Positions 10,268 through 20,752 of a stretch of DNA of 64,000 nt are shown one piece after another (positions within the stretch are counted from its first letter, which is position 1; each line of letters begins with the position of its first letter). The DNA lies in assembly GCF_000262245.1 (NCBI RefSeq), contig NZ_AJSX01000036.1, forward strand, positions 1 through 64,000, in the 5' to 3' direction. The notes beneath the pieces are model-generated. The model was not told the DNA's origin. It made no database searches and saw nothing but the letters and a program-made list of their open reading frames with translations. This stretch comes from Pasteurella bettyae CCUG 2042. GTDB lineage: Bacteria; Pseudomonadota; Gammaproteobacteria; Enterobacterales; Pasteurellaceae. The translations under genes were made by a program, and so were the position numbers.

Positions 10268-11476
10268 TTAGTGAAAGTAAGCAGCAATTTCAACAAAAAC
10301 TTTCAATAATGAGGCATTCAATAAATCAATAAAAAATGCCCCTACCATTGGCACAATTAAGAATGCTTTATGTGACGGACCAAAATGAGACGTGATCGCT
10401 TGCATATTGGCTACTGCTGTAGGCGTAGCACCCAAGCCAAATCCACAGTGTCCCGCACTCAGTACAACGGCATCATAATCCGAGCCCATTGCTTTATAGG
10501 TCACGAATACAGCAAATAACGCCATCACGACCACTTGTACAGCTAATATCACAAAAATTGGTAAAGCTAAGCCTGCTAATTCCCAAAGTTTTAATGACAT
10601 TAAGGCAATAGCTAAGAAAATGGATAATCCCACGGTCCCTAATACATCAATTGCTTCATCAGGCGCTTTAAATTTAATGCCATAAGTTAATGCATTACGT
10701 AAAATAACCCCAGTAAATAAACACCATACGAAGGTTGGTAATTGTAAAGCGGTTCCTTTGGTAAGATTATCAAGATGCTCACCAAACAATAAACAAATTG
10801 AAAGCATGGTGATGGTTTCAATAATGGTACGTGTATTTACTTTACGACGATAAACAGGTTTTTCAAAGGCTTCTTCAATATCGTCTACATTTTCATCTTC
10901 TGTTTCTTCTTGTTTGTGTAAACGTTTAATTAAGAAACTGGCTACTGGGCCACCAATAATACCACCAAAAACTAAACCAAAAGTAGCACAAGCCATGGCT
11001 AATTCCATCGCACCAGAAATACCAAAATCACGTGTTAAGGTTTCAGCCCAAGCGGCACCAGTACCATGCCCACCTGTTAACGTAACTGAACCCGCAATTA
11101 AGCCATAAGCTGGATCTAGATCTAGTGCTAGCGAACCCAAAATACCGACAGTATTTTGAATAGCAATTAAAGCTGCCGCCACAACTAAAAATACGATTAA
11201 AGGTTTTCCCCCTTTTACTAAACGAGAGAAGTTTGCACTTAGACCTATAGAACTGAAGAATACTAACATCATAGTACGCTGTAAGTTCCCATCAAAACTG
11301 AAACTTAATCCCCAAAACTGGTGAACAATAGTTAGTACAATAGCAACAATAAAACCACCGACTACAGGTTCTGGAATATTGAAGTGTCTGAGTAATTTAA
11401 TACGTTTTACGAGGAAATAACCAAGCAATAACACTAAGCAAGCAAGGGCTAGCGTTTCATAAGTATCAAATGTCAT
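10268..11476 (-). CDS. gltS: Sodium/glutamate symporter
   Basis: 402 residues, ten or so transmembrane segments in two inverted halves. Both re-entrant loops have the family's Gly-rich signature: LTGGHGTGAAWAE (about residue 135) and SAGHCGFGLGATPTAVANM (about 345). It imports glutamate with sodium across the inner membrane. A charged cytoplasmic loop (KQEETEDENVDDIEEAFEK) sits between the halves. SD AAAGGG is just upstream of the ATG. Confidence 0.95.
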   Translation of the reverse strand: MTFDTYETLALACLVLLLGYFLVKRIKLLRHFNIPEPVVGGFIVAIVLTIVHQFWGLSFSFDGNLQRTMMLVFFSSIGLSANFSRLVKGGKPLIVFLVVAAALIAIQNTVGILGSLALDLDPAYGLIAGSVTLTGGHGTGAAWAETLTRDFGISGAMELAMACATFGLVFGGIIGGPVASFLIKRLHKQEETEDENVDDIEEAFEKPVYRRKVNTRTIIETITMLSICLLFGEHLDNLTKGTALQLPTFVWCLFTGVILRNALTYGIKFKAPDEAIDVLGTVGLSIFLAIALMSLKLWELAGLALPIFVILAVQVVVMALFAVFVTYKAMGSDYDAVVLSAGHCGFGLGATPTAVANMQAITSHFGPSHKAFLIVPMVGAFFIDLLNASLLKVFVEIAAYFH

Positions 11477-11652
11477 AATTTTCCCTTTTTAGTTCAAAAT
11501 GAGCAAAAAATTAAATCTGAATAGCATAAACCTATTCAGTAAATTAACAAGACTTGTTTTAAATAGCCGTCTGCACTTTATCAGAAAATAAAATAAGGTG
11601 CTAGGAAAACCACTTTTATTCTGGTTAACCAGCATTCAATTTATATCAACTG

Positions 11653-12087
11653 CTATACATTCAACCAAAAGGTAACGGGACCATCATTGGTTAAGCTGAC
11701 TTTCATATCTGCAGCAAATTGACCATTTTCCACATGAATTTTCTCCGCACATTTTTGAGAAAAATATTCATATAATTGATTGGCAAGCTCAGGAGGAGCG
11801 CCATTTGAAAAACTCGGTCGAAGTCCTTTTTGGGTATCAGCGACCAAAGTAAATTGAGAAACGATTAACAATGAACCTTCCGCTTGTTGAACATTGAGAT
11901 TCATTTTTCCTTGTTCATCATTAAATATACGATAATTTAATAGCTTTTCCGCTAACTTATCTGCTTTAAAACAGTTATCTTCTTTCTCTACGCCAAGTAA
12001 TACTAATAACCCAGATCCAATTTGACCAATAGTCTGCCCGTTTACATCCACTTTTGCCTGCGTAACACGCTGAATTAATGCAATCAT
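11653..12087 (-). CDS. dtd: D-aminoacyl-tRNA deacylase
   Basis: 144 residues, the usual length. Hydrolyses D-amino acids from mischarged tRNAs. Both signature motifs are present: SQFTLVADT (SQxTL) near residue 77 and NDGPVTF near residue 133, which supplies the cross-subunit Gly-Pro pair. The start codon overlaps the yihY stop (TAATG), so it is the last gene of the ychJ-yihY-dtd chain. Confidence 0.96.
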   Translation of the reverse strand: MIALIQRVTQAKVDVNGQTIGQIGSGLLVLLGVEKEDNCFKADKLAEKLLNYRIFNDEQGKMNLNVQQAEGSLLIVSQFTLVADTQKGLRPSFSNGAPPELANQLYEYFSQKCAEKIHVENGQFAADMKVSLTNDGPVTFWLNV

Positions 12088-12932
12088 TACTGTTTATCCC
12101 GAATACTTTGAAAATCTAAATGTCCCGATTTAATAGAACGCATATCATCTAACACAGCTGCAAGTTGTGCTCCTAACAACACAAACAACCAACTTAATTG
12201 AATCCATAATAAGGTAATTGGCAAGGTTGCCATCGCCCCATAAATTAACTGATAAGACGGAAAGGTTACAATATACCACGCAAAAGCTTGCTTACCTAAA
12301 GTGAAAAAGATAGCCGCGACTAAGGCACCTACCGCTGCATGTTGAAAACTTACTTTTTTATTGGGTACTAAGGCATAAATCAAAGTAAAACTTAACCAGG
12401 TTAAAAAGAAAGGTACGAAACTAAGTAGTTGTAGACCAAAGGGCAAATCTAACTCGGAAGCAAATAAACTCATTGAACGAACATAACTACTTGCTGCAAA
12501 ACTTACACCAATAAAAATAGGTCCTAAAGTAAGAATCGTCCAATAAATAGCAAAGGAAAATATTGTACTGCGATTTGTTACATTCCAAATATCGTTTAGG
12601 GTATTATCAATAGACTTAATTAATAACAGTGCTACGGCAATTAAACTAATCACACCAATAGCACTCATTTGTTTAGAATTATTCACAAACTCATCAATAT
12701 ATTGTCCAACAACATCACCTGTCGAAGGAGCCACATTGGTAAATACAAATTCTTTCATGGTTGCAGTAGCTTCAGCAAACATTGGGAACGCAGAAAAAAT
12801 CGAAAATACGACCATCACTAATGGCACAATTGCTAACATCGTGCTATACGTGAGAGAACCTGCTGCTTGGGGTAATTTATTTTGATTAAAACGATGCCAA
12901 AATACCTGTAAAAATAATTTGAATTGTGTCAT
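12087..12932 (-). CDS. yihY: YihY/BrkB-family inner-membrane protein
   Basis: About 281 residues from the ATG at 12932, preferred over an upstream TTG because GGAGG lies five bases before it and the ATG overlaps the ychJ stop as ATGA. Six hydrophobic segments; the N-terminal [22 protein letters not shown] and the [10 protein letters not shown] segment are typical of the family once mislabelled RNase BN. Function in the membrane is not known. It is coupled to ychJ upstream and dtd downstream. Confidence 0.9.
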   Translation of the reverse strand: MTQFKLFLQVFWHRFNQNKLPQAAGSLTYSTMLAIVPLVMVVFSIFSAFPMFAEATATMKEFVFTNVAPSTGDVVGQYIDEFVNNSKQMSAIGVISLIAVALLLIKSIDNTLNDIWNVTNRSTIFSFAIYWTILTLGPIFIGVSFAASSYVRSMSLFASELDLPFGLQLLSFVPFFLTWLSFTLIYALVPNKKVSFQHAAVGALVAAIFFTLGKQAFAWYIVTFPSYQLIYGAMATLPITLLWIQLSWLFVLLGAQLAAVLDDMRSIKSGHLDFQSIRDKQ

Positions 12933-13414
12933 AACAATCCTCCACAACAAGCTTTAAATTTTTTTCCCGAACCACAAATACAAGGCTGTTTATTGGTGGG
13001 TAATGGCACTGTTGGATCAACAAAATACCAACGTCCATCAATTTTTACAAACAATGAATTTTCATGATGAATCTGTTCACCTTCATTTGTATTAAAAAAA
13101 GCCTTAAATTCTACCGCACTATGAATATTAGAAAGTTTGGGATGATGTGCCAAAATCGCTAAACCAACCCAATCTGTTTTTTCTGACCAATCTTGCAATG
13201 CTTTAACATCTAACAATGCTTGTTGATTTGGAACCGTAGTTTCAACCACATAAGAAATTAACTGCAAAACATAAGCACTATAACGTGAACGCATTAGCTG
13301 TTCTGCGTTTTCAGGAAAAGCCTTTAAAAGATGAAAGGGGGCACAACAGTCTTCATAAGGCTTACCTGATTGACAAGGGCAAGCTTGTGTGAAAAGTGCG
13401 GTTAAATTTTTCAA
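12929..13414 (-). CDS. ychJ: YchJ-like SEC-C motif protein
   Basis: About 161 residues. It has two Cys-rich zinc-binding SEC-C motifs, [13 protein letters not shown] at the N-terminus and [15 protein letters not shown] at the C-terminus, around a NTF2-like middle ([21 protein letters not shown]). Function is unknown. I take a TTG start at 13414 because AAGGAA stands six bases upstream; an earlier in-frame TTG (13441) has no ribosome-binding site. A Hin-type uptake word falls in codons 3-6. Confidence 0.85.
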   Translation of the reverse strand: MKNLTALFTQACPCQSGKPYEDCCAPFHLLKAFPENAEQLMRSRYSAYVLQLISYVVETTVPNQQALLDVKALQDWSEKTDWVGLAILAHHPKLSNIHSAVEFKAFFNTNEGEQIHHENSLFVKIDGRWYFVDPTVPLPTNKQPCICGSGKKFKACCGGLL

Positions 13415-13566
13415 AATTATTTCCTTAACGACAGAATCCAATAATTAATAAAAAGCATACCATAAAATTCAGTATTTTTTGACCGCACTTTGATTTTTCC
13501 TTATTATGCACAACAGAATATTCAATCGAACTAACAAAATGTATTAGCGCATTTTTAGGGGTTTTT

Positions 13567-15069
13567 ATGACACAATATAGCATCGCACAAACAGAACAAG
13601 GTACTCAACTCGGTATCACTGCTAAAATGGCTAATCGCCATGGATTAATTGCAGGTGCAACGGGAACAGGTAAAACAGTAACACTACGTAAATTTGCTGA
13701 AGCGTTCAGTGATGATGGTGTTCCTGTATTTTTAGTAGACGTAAAAGGTGATCTTTCAGGTCTAACTGTCAAAGGAACCATGCAAGGCAAAATTGCCGAA
13801 CGTATCCAACAATTTAATTTAGGTGGTGAAAACTACTTAACTAGCTACCCTGTATCTTTTTGGGACGTGTTTGGTGAAACAGGCATTCCACTGCGAACCA
13901 CTATCTCAGAAATGGGTCCGATGTTACTTTCTCGTTTACTCAATTTAAATTCAACTCAAGAAGGTTTACTCAATTTAGTCTTCCGAGTGGCAGATGATCG
14001 TGGGTTATTACTAATTGATTTAAAAGATTTACGCGCGATGTTGAAATTCGTTGCCGAAAATGCCAAAGAATTTCAAGTAGAATATGGTAATGTATCATCG
14101 GCTAGTGTGGGAGCTATTCAACGTGCATTACTCGCATTAGAAAATGAAGGTGCAGATCATTTATTCGGTGAACCAGCATTAAATCTAGATGATTGGATCC
14201 AAACACGTGATGGACGTGGCGTGATTAATATTCTGAACTCTGAAAAACTAATTAATTCTACGCGCATGTACAGTGCTTTCTTGCTGTGGTTAATGGCTGA
14301 ATTATTCGAACGCTTACCTGAGGTTGGAGACCCAGATAAACCAAAGTTTGTTATGTTCTTTGATGAGGCTCACTTATTATTTGATGGTGCACCATCTGCG
14401 CTGATTGAAAAAGTGGAACAAGTAGTACGTTTAATTCGTTCAAAAGGTGTAGGAATTTATTTTGTGACACAAAATCCTTTAGACTTACCAGATACCGTAC
14501 TCGGTCAATTAGGTAACCGTGTCCAACATGCTTTACGTGCTTTTACTCCACGAGATCAAAAAGCAGTAAAATCCGCAGCAGAAACATTTCGCACCAATCC
14601 TCAAGTTAATGTAGTGGAAACAATTTCCACCTTAGGCGTCGGTCAAGCTTTAGTTTCCTTCTTAGATGAAAAAGGCATGCCCTCACCAGTAGAAATTGCA
14701 ACAATTTTCCCACCAAAGAGCCAATTGTCTCCAATTACTGAACAACAGCGTGCGGCTTGGGTAAAAGATGATGAAATCTATCCTGTCTATCGTGATTTAG
14801 TGGACAATGAATCTGCTTATGAAATGCTCAATGATCAAGCATTACAAGCTCAAGTTCAACAACAAGCAGAGGAAGCGGCTAAACAAGAAGAAAGCAATGA
14901 TTTCTTAGGTGGTATGATTGCCTCAATTTTTGGTTCTAAGAAGAAAAGTCAACAAACCGTGACTGAGCAAGTTGTTAGCAGTGTTGCTCAACAAGTCGGG
15001 CGTAATTTACGCAATCAAGTTACCAAACAAATTATGCGTGGCATTTTAGGTGCGATTACTAAACGCTAA
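13567..15069 (+). CDS. yjgR: HerA/VirB4-like ATPase (DUF853, YjgR type)
   Basis: 500 residues. Walker A is GATGTGKTVTL (about residue 30), Walker B is VMFFDEAHLLF (about 265), and a sensor region FVTQNPLDLPDTVLGQLGNRVQHALRAF follows, all typical of HerA-superfamily motor ATPases of the DUF853 group. The C-terminus (about 425-500) is Gln-rich with an amphipathic tail. The biological role of this group is not established. It converges on the patatin gene and shares a terminator. Confidence 0.9.
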   Translation: MTQYSIAQTEQGTQLGITAKMANRHGLIAGATGTGKTVTLRKFAEAFSDDGVPVFLVDVKGDLSGLTVKGTMQGKIAERIQQFNLGGENYLTSYPVSFWDVFGETGIPLRTTISEMGPMLLSRLLNLNSTQEGLLNLVFRVADDRGLLLIDLKDLRAMLKFVAENAKEFQVEYGNVSSASVGAIQRALLALENEGADHLFGEPALNLDDWIQTRDGRGVINILNSEKLINSTRMYSAFLLWLMAELFERLPEVGDPDKPKFVMFFDEAHLLFDGAPSALIEKVEQVVRLIRSKGVGIYFVTQNPLDLPDTVLGQLGNRVQHALRAFTPRDQKAVKSAAETFRTNPQVNVVETISTLGVGQALVSFLDEKGMPSPVEIATIFPPKSQLSPITEQQRAAWVKDDEIYPVYRDLVDNESAYEMLNDQALQAQVQQQAEEAAKQEESNDFLGGMIASIFGSKKKSQQTVTEQVVSSVAQQVGRNLRNQVTKQIMRGILGAITKR

Positions 15070-15084
15070 TTAATCTAGTAAATC

Positions 15085-15117
15085 ATAAGCCCATATATTG
15101 ATATGGGCTTATTTTTT
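15085..15117. terminator. Bidirectional terminator between yjgR-like and patatin genes
   Basis: Perfect 12-bp arms (ATAAGCCCATAT and its complement) with a 4-nt loop, followed by a T run on the plus strand. Confidence 0.88.
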
Positions 15118-16468
15118 ACCTCAAGGATTTCAACATATCCTGATATTCTTTCGATTCATCTAATAAAATTTTAGCGGAAGCTTTCAGTTTATTCACCTCG
15201 GAATCTAATAAATAGAATGAGGTACTAATATTCAATACATCTTTTTTCAATTCAGACTCGGGTAAATTTTTTAAGCCTAAATCAACAAAGTGCATTTCAA
15301 CGCGTCTATTCACAGGTTTCTTTTGCATATTTTTATTCCATTCATCAGCAAATTCACGGAATCGATGCAAAGTGATTTGGGTATTACGGTCAATAGGCAC
15401 ATTCACGATAGTATTGACTACATCTGCTGGTCCAGGAACATCCGCACTTTTATTAATTTCACTCACAATCTCATTTTGTGCATTGACATTAATCACAATA
15501 ATACGCTTAATATTATGGTTCAATGCTTGTTGATACATGCCTTCTTGACCCGCCACATCAAAAATATCAATTAACCCCGCCAAACCTAAATTATCGGTTA
15601 ATCCACCATCTACTAAATGAATATAAGGATATTCTTTACTATTTTGATAATATTTAAGTAAATCTTTTGCTTCTTCAATGTTCTTTGTTTTCTGTGTTTC
15701 TGAACTAATCTGTTGTGTCATTCGCACTAACTCAGGCACTGAAAAATGACAATTTCCACCATTATTATTAAGTGTTAAAGGGCTAAAAATTAAAGGTACT
15801 GAACTAGAGGCTGCCACGGCTCTAGAAATTTCCATTTTACTTAAATTTAAACAAAGTCCGTCAAAGAACTCTTGGGTAAATGTAATTTTTTGCCCAGAAT
15901 TCATATCTGTGGCACTTATCACGGCAAAAGGCCCTTTACGCTTTGCCACTAAGTCACCAAAGGTTGCTCCTTTGTATAAGGCTAAATCTAGTTGTTCCTG
16001 CAATAAATCGCCTCGCCCAAATTGCGGAGAAGAAATACGAGGTAAATTAGAAAAAGAGAAAACTTGACTAATAATTTCACGTTGAAAATCTTTCTTTAAA
16101 AAATTATTTTCAAACTTAGGAACGGCATCTGCACCATATAATGCATAATAAGCCGCCAATACTGATCCGCCAGAAACACCATAAACGATATCTACATTAT
16201 CAATTAATCTAGAACCTTTATCAGTGGGCTTAATTTGCGTATTTTTAAAAGCTTCAAGTACACCATAGCCTAAACTCGCTGCACGGCTACCACCACCAGA
16301 AAACATTAGAATAATTAGATTTCCATCAGGTTGATTTATCGCCGTTTTCATCCGATAACCTTGATTCGGATTAATTTGACTAATTGTCTCAAGAGGCTGA
16401 TAAGTAATTAAACTACAAGCAGATAAGAGACATAACGTAAAAAAGTTTAGCGATTTTTTCAATATCAT
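15116..16468 (-). CDS. Patatin-like phospholipase lipoprotein
   Basis: 450 residues. The N-terminus has a lipoprotein signal peptide with lipobox LLSAC (Cys about 18), so it should be lipid-anchored in the envelope. Patatin features are the oxyanion loop GGGSRAASLGYG (about 57), the nucleophile elbow GVSGGS (GxSxG, about 98) and the catalytic Asp in DGGLTDNLG (about 288). A 150-residue C-terminal extension has no motif I recognise. It is predicted to cleave acyl chains from lipids; the target is unknown. Confidence 0.88.
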   Translation of the reverse strand: MILKKSLNFFTLCLLSACSLITYQPLETISQINPNQGYRMKTAINQPDGNLIILMFSGGGSRAASLGYGVLEAFKNTQIKPTDKGSRLIDNVDIVYGVSGGSVLAAYYALYGADAVPKFENNFLKKDFQREIISQVFSFSNLPRISSPQFGRGDLLQEQLDLALYKGATFGDLVAKRKGPFAVISATDMNSGQKITFTQEFFDGLCLNLSKMEISRAVAASSSVPLIFSPLTLNNNGGNCHFSVPELVRMTQQISSETQKTKNIEEAKDLLKYYQNSKEYPYIHLVDGGLTDNLGLAGLIDIFDVAGQEGMYQQALNHNIKRIIVINVNAQNEIVSEINKSADVPGPADVVNTIVNVPIDRNTQITLHRFREFADEWNKNMQKKPVNRRVEMHFVDLGLKNLPESELKKDVLNISTSFYLLDSEVNKLKASAKILLDESKEYQDMLKSLR

Positions 16469-16585
16469 ATTAATAACAATATTCAGAATAATAATGAAAT
16501 AAATTTTACTCTACCTTATCCCAACTGATGATGCAATATATGGAATTTGGCCTCGCATAATAAAAAATAACATACAGATACAAAT

Positions 16586-16624
16586 AAAGTGCGGTAAAAA
16601 TTTTAGAAATTTCTACCGCACTTT
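16586..16624 (-). terminator. Terminator of the Kef antiporter gene, inverted uptake-signal pair
   Basis: AAAGTGCGGTA and its near-perfect complement flank an AT-rich loop immediately downstream of the kef stop codon. Confidence 0.85.
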
Positions 16625-16643
16625 AACCTTTGATTGAGGATGA

Positions 16644-18458
16644 TTATTCTGGTTTATCTTCGCAAGCCAAAATTTCTTGAATAAGGCGAGTAAGATCTTG
16701 ATCTTGCTCCAATACTATACGACGGATTTCTTCATTATCAAATCGCCCAAACTTAGGATCATAAGCATCCGCCATTAACTGCACTGCTTGTTCATCCTTA
16801 CGTGCATATAACTTTGCAATTTCCTCTACTTTTTGCTGGCTAATTCCTAATGTGCTCAAAGCAAATTTTCCTGCCTGCAAAGCAGATTCGAAAGTTTCAC
16901 GCACCTCTTTATTTGCCCCAGCTTTTTGTAATTGATAGACATGAATACGGTCGAAAGCACGAGCAATAATAGTGAGGTTTGGATTAAATTTACGTGCTAA
17001 TTTCACAATACGTGTAGATTTTTCTTGATCATCAATAGCCACAATTAATAGTTTTGCCTGCTCAATTCCTGCTATTTGTAATAATTCTGGACGAGTTGCA
17101 TTACCATAATAGCCTTTCACTCCGAAACGTTTCATTCCCGCAATCATACTTTCATCCAGATCTATTACCGTGGCATGATGCCCTGTCATAATAATCAAAT
17201 CATGTACAATCTGACCAAAACGACCAAAACCAATTAAAATAATTGGCTTCTGTTCTTCAATATAATCATCTGGACGTGTTGATTTTTTAGGCAGACGAGG
17301 CTCAATTAATTTTTTATAAACTAGAATAAAAACTGGGCTTAGCAACATGGAAATAACCACAATAGCTACCCCATTTGCTTGTTCTGTACGAGTAATTACT
17401 CTTTGACTAGCGGCGGCAGAATAAAGCACAAACGCAAATTCACCACCAAGTGCCATGACCACCGCCCGATCAAATGCATCTGTTAAACTTGCTCGAGTTA
17501 AGCGTCCAATCATAAAAATACCAATCGCGTTAGCAAGCATTAACAACAGCACACTCATAATAATAAAACGAAAATTTTTCATCACTAGCGAAAGATCTAG
17601 CGACATTCCAACACCTAGAAAAAATAATCCAAGTAACAATCCTCGGAAAGGCTCAATGTCTGCCTCTAATTGATGGCGGAAACTTGACTCCGATAGCAAT
17701 ACACCTGCCATGAAAGCGCCCATTGCCGTAGAAAGCCCACTGGCTTCCATTAATAATGCGGAACCTAATACCACTAATAATGCAGCAGCAGTCATCATTT
17801 CTCGTAATTTTGTTGAAGCGAGAATTCGGAATAGTGGATTCAAATAACGTCCACTGAGCAATAATATTCCTATACCTCCCATTGCAATCAAAATTTGTTG
17901 CCAAATGGGTTCTGCGTCTGAAGCTCCCTCAACAGAAGAAAGGAAAGTTACAATGGCAAATAAGGGCACGATTAATAAATCTTCAAATAATAAGACCGAA
18001 ATCATACGCTGACCACGTGGTGAACCAATGTCCCCTCGTTCAGTAAGAATTTGAACCACAATCGCCGTTGATGTGAGTACAAAGCCCGAAGCGATAATAA
18101 ATGCGGTTTGAAAAGAAAAATTTAATAAATAATATCCCACTAAGGTAATCAAAACACCACTAGCGAAAACCTGTAAACTGCCTAAACCAAATATTTGCTT
18201 TCTTAAACTCCAAAGGTGAGAGGGTTTCATTTCAAGACCGATAATGAATAAAAACATTACCACACCAAGTTCGGCAATATGTAGGATAGCTTGAGGATCA
18301 TTTGAAAGCCCAAAGCCGAAAGGCCCAATCACTAAACCTGCGGCAAGGTAACCTAAAACTGAGCCTAACCCTAATCGCTTAAATAAAGGCACAATTAACA
18401 CTGCGGCAGTTAATAAAGTCACCACACTGACTAGCTGATTTGCACTTTCTGCTGCCAT
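16644..18458 (-). CDS. K+/H+ antiporter, KefB/KefC family (CPA2)
   Basis: 604 residues from ATG 18458, preferred because GGGGA lies just upstream; an in-frame Met 11 codons earlier has no ribosome-binding site. The first 390 residues form a 12-13-helix CPA2 transporter domain (LTSTAIVVQIL, FLGVGMSLD). A RCK/TrkA-N domain follows with nucleotide motif GFGRFGQIV (about 410). Homologues extrude potassium when glutathione adducts build up, protecting against electrophiles. No kefF/kefG accessory gene is adjacent. Confidence 0.9.
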   Translation of the reverse strand: MAAESANQLVSVVTLLTAAVLIVPLFKRLGLGSVLGYLAAGLVIGPFGFGLSNDPQAILHIAELGVVMFLFIIGLEMKPSHLWSLRKQIFGLGSLQVFASGVLITLVGYYLLNFSFQTAFIIASGFVLTSTAIVVQILTERGDIGSPRGQRMISVLLFEDLLIVPLFAIVTFLSSVEGASDAEPIWQQILIAMGGIGILLLSGRYLNPLFRILASTKLREMMTAAALLVVLGSALLMEASGLSTAMGAFMAGVLLSESSFRHQLEADIEPFRGLLLGLFFLGVGMSLDLSLVMKNFRFIIMSVLLLMLANAIGIFMIGRLTRASLTDAFDRAVVMALGGEFAFVLYSAAASQRVITRTEQANGVAIVVISMLLSPVFILVYKKLIEPRLPKKSTRPDDYIEEQKPIILIGFGRFGQIVHDLIIMTGHHATVIDLDESMIAGMKRFGVKGYYGNATRPELLQIAGIEQAKLLIVAIDDQEKSTRIVKLARKFNPNLTIIARAFDRIHVYQLQKAGANKEVRETFESALQAGKFALSTLGISQQKVEEIAKLYARKDEQAVQLMADAYDPKFGRFDNEEIRRIVLEQDQDLTRLIQEILACEDKPE

Positions 18459-18615
18459 ACGTTCCCCAAAATTAAAATCGTAAATGTACAAAATTACATC
18501 ATTATTATAAAGATAATATTTTTATTTATAAAGGTTATCAACTTGTAACTTCTATTTTTATATTTAGTTACCAAGATTGTTCACCTAACATTGTTAAATT
18601 TACTTTTCACACAGC

Positions 18616-18643
18616 TTGTAAACTCCTCTAAAATGATTATAAT
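18616..18643 (+). promoter_or_regulatory. Putative promoter with Fur-box-like core, hugZ-like gene
   Basis: TTGTAA and TATAAT are separated by 16 bp. AATGATTAT (18632-18640), the core of the Fur consensus, overlaps the -10 element. Fur control would suit a heme-iron gene, but only the half matching the core is convincing. Confidence 0.42.
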
Positions 18644-18704
18644 ACATAACGCTATGTTACATTTTATTAACAAAAAACTATCAAATCGAAAAACAAGGGA
18701 AGTT

Positions 18705-19220
18705 ATGGCAAAACAAGAAGTTCTTCAAAATCGTTTAGGACCTCAAATTCAAGAGTTAAAAGCTGAAGCAAAAACAATTATGTTAGCTACAGTGGACAGC
18801 ATGGGTACGCCGAATATCAGCTATGCACCATTTGCGATTAATCAAGGAGAATACCAAGTATTTATTTCTACGATTGCTCGTCATGCGCGTAACCTACTTG
18901 AAAATCCTAAAGTTTCTTTAATGATTATTGAAGATGAAAGTAAAAGTCGTCAGATTTTTGCTCGTCGCCGTTTATCATTTGATGCAACAGCACGTGTTAT
19001 TGAACGCCATTCAGCAGAATGGAAAGATGGGCTTGCAATGCTTAAAGCAAGACACGGTAAGTTGATTGATGATTTAGCGACCTTAGAAGATTTCAAATTG
19101 TTTAGTTTCAAACCAGGTCCTGGTCTATTTGTAAAAGGCTTTGGTCAAGCATTTCAAGTCAGCAATGATGATTTAGTGAGTGCCGTTCATTTAGATCAAG
19201 GGCATCAAAAAGAAGAATAA
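18705..19220 (+). CDS. HugZ/HutZ-family heme utilisation protein
   Basis: 171 residues from ATG 18705 (AAGGGA upstream); an in-frame start 38 codons earlier reads through promoter sequence and is rejected. It has a split-barrel flavin-type fold (MLATVDSMGTPNISYAPFAI, then FISTIARHARNLLENPKVSLMIIEDE), typical of HugZ/HutZ proteins, which bind and may degrade heme to release iron. The C-terminal KPGPGLFVKGFGQAFQV is the conserved end of the family. Transcribed alone. Confidence 0.85.
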   Translation: MAKQEVLQNRLGPQIQELKAEAKTIMLATVDSMGTPNISYAPFAINQGEYQVFISTIARHARNLLENPKVSLMIIEDESKSRQIFARRRLSFDATARVIERHSAEWKDGLAMLKARHGKLIDDLATLEDFKLFSFKPGPGLFVKGFGQAFQVSNDDLVSAVHLDQGHQKEE

Positions 19221-19258
19221 CCAAAAACTGCGGTTATATTCTGATTAAATTTTTAAAC

Positions 19259-19285
19259 AAAAGGTTTTGCTTAGCAAAACCTTTT
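19259..19285. terminator. Bidirectional terminator between hugZ-like gene and membrane-protein gene
   Basis: Perfect arms AAAGGTTTTGC and GCAAAACCTTT with a 3-nt loop and a T run. Confidence 0.88.
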
Positions 19286-19294
19286 TATTTTCCA

Positions 19295-19801
19295 TTACAC
19301 CTGATACTTATTTTTATCCCCAATATCAAAATGCAATGGCATACGCCATTTTTGAATGGCTACAATCAAAAATAAAAGTGCAGAAATTGCCGATGTTAAC
19401 TGCAATAAAACTTCAATATTTAATACATAGCCTATCCATAACAAGGCAACAAAAATCGGTTGATAATTCAATGCAAAAACTTTAAAACAAAAATATTCTT
19501 TAAAACATAATCCACCAAGAGTAAGTAATGCACCACCTAATGCTAACTGTGAAAAACCAAACACTTCACATAATAGAGCCAACCAAGTAGCAAATTGTAA
19601 AATCAAACGAAAATGCTTTACATAAATATGTAAACTTGATGCACAACAACTCGCAGCGACTAATAATCCGAGCAATGAGAGATTAGGTTGATAAGGTAAA
19701 AGCGCAATAAAAATCGCGGCTAACACAAACCCTGAACGGTAGATACAAACGGTTAAGTAATCCCAACTATCCATGGGCGATTTAATATGTGGATCTGCCA
19801 T
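19295..19801 (-). CDS. Integral membrane protein, probably DUF2301
   Basis: 168 residues with five or six hydrophobic helices. The order (short polar N-terminus MADPHIKSPMDSWDYLTVCIYRSGF, a CCASSLHIYVKHFR loop, then LCFKEYFCFKVFAL) resembles the uncharacterised DUF2301 family as I recall it. No catalytic motif is seen. AGGAAAG lies upstream of the ATG. It may be cotranscribed with nothing else, since the terminator of udp lies to its right. Confidence 0.6.
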   Translation of the reverse strand: MADPHIKSPMDSWDYLTVCIYRSGFVLAAIFIALLPYQPNLSLLGLLVAASCCASSLHIYVKHFRLILQFATWLALLCEVFGFSQLALGGALLTLGGLCFKEYFCFKVFALNYQPIFVALLWIGYVLNIEVLLQLTSAISALLFLIVAIQKWRMPLHFDIGDKNKYQV

Positions 19802-19872
19802 AAACTAAACTTTCCTAATAAAATTTACCAGTTTGAAACATGGTATGTACTATATCAAATTTATGATAATAA

Positions 19873-19895
19873 AAAAGCCTCTTATGAAAGAGGCT
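19873..19895 (-). terminator. Terminator of udp
   Basis: AGCCTCTT and AAGAGGCT with a short loop, next to an A run that is a T run on the minus strand, just downstream of the udp stop. Confidence 0.8.
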
Positions 19896-19910
19896 CTATT
19901 CATTATTTCA

Positions 19911-20672
19911 CTAAATTTTTGCCATTTTACCCGCAGCTTCAACAACAACCGACACTGCCTTTTCTTCTGTGCCTTTTATAGTTGCTTCATTTGGAATTTC
20001 TTGTTGAGTACGATTTACAATCACACCAGCAACCATACCCGCTTTTAAGCCAAGTGCCGCACACATGGTAAATAGCGTTGCAGATTCCATTTCATAATTC
20101 ATTACATTTAATTCTTGCCATTGTTTTAATGAACCTTTAAATTTGGAATATACTTTACCCGTATAAGTATCATAACGTTCTTGGCCTGGATAAAAGGTAT
20201 CTGAAGAAGCTGTAATACCTACATAAGGCGTTGTACCCTGTGCAACAGCAGCATTATATAATGCATTAGTACATTCAAAATTTGCCACCGCAGGATATTC
20301 TAGTGGTGCAAAATGTTGGCTTGCTCCATCTAAACGAACAGCTCCTGTGGTTACCAATAAATCACCTACGTTGATATGTGGTTGAATTGCTCCAGTTGTA
20401 CCAATACGTAAGAATGTTCTTACCCCTAATTGTGCTAATTCTTCAACACAAATTGAAACAGAAGGTCCTCCAATCCCTGTTGAACAAACCACAACAGGCT
20501 CACCATCGACATAACCTAGCCAAGAAGTAAATTCTCGAGTTGAGGCTAAAAATTCTGGGTTTTCCATATGTTTTGCAATACGTTCACTACGTGCTGGATC
20601 ACCTGGTACAATGGCAACTTTAGCGCCCTTTAGCATCGCTTTCGTCAACCCTAAATGAAATACTTCTGACAT
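19911..20672 (-). CDS. udp: Uridine phosphorylase
   Basis: 253 residues (E. coli 253). Phosphorolyses uridine to uracil and ribose-1-phosphate for pyrimidine salvage. Visible are the phosphate-binding [14 protein letters not shown], the family stretch [26 protein letters not shown], and the substrate-binding [26 protein letters not shown] precedes the ATG. Monocistronic. Confidence 0.96.
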   Translation of the reverse strand: MSEVFHLGLTKAMLKGAKVAIVPGDPARSERIAKHMENPEFLASTREFTSWLGYVDGEPVVVCSTGIGGPSVSICVEELAQLGVRTFLRIGTTGAIQPHINVGDLLVTTGAVRLDGASQHFAPLEYPAVANFECTNALYNAAVAQGTTPYVGITASSDTFYPGQERYDTYTGKVYSKFKGSLKQWQELNVMNYEMESATLFTMCAALGLKAGMVAGVIVNRTQQEIPNEATIKGTEEKAVSVVVEAAGKMAKI

Positions 20673-20715
20673 ATGTCCTCCTTAATATACTGAAATTTCC
20701 TTTTTCTTTTATAAA

Positions 20716-20741
20716 AAACCCCTTCAAAAATGAAGAGGTCT
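20716..20741 (-). terminator. Terminator downstream of yibQ
   Basis: CCCCTTC pairs imperfectly with GAAGAGG, with an A run on the left (T run on the minus strand), between yibQ and udp. Confidence 0.6.
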
Positions 20742-20752
20742 TAAGTTTAAAC

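Noticed and set aside
13415-13441. Longer ychJ start
   Set aside because: The extra nine codons begin with TTG and have no ribosome-binding site, whereas the TTG at 13414 has AAGGAA six bases before it.
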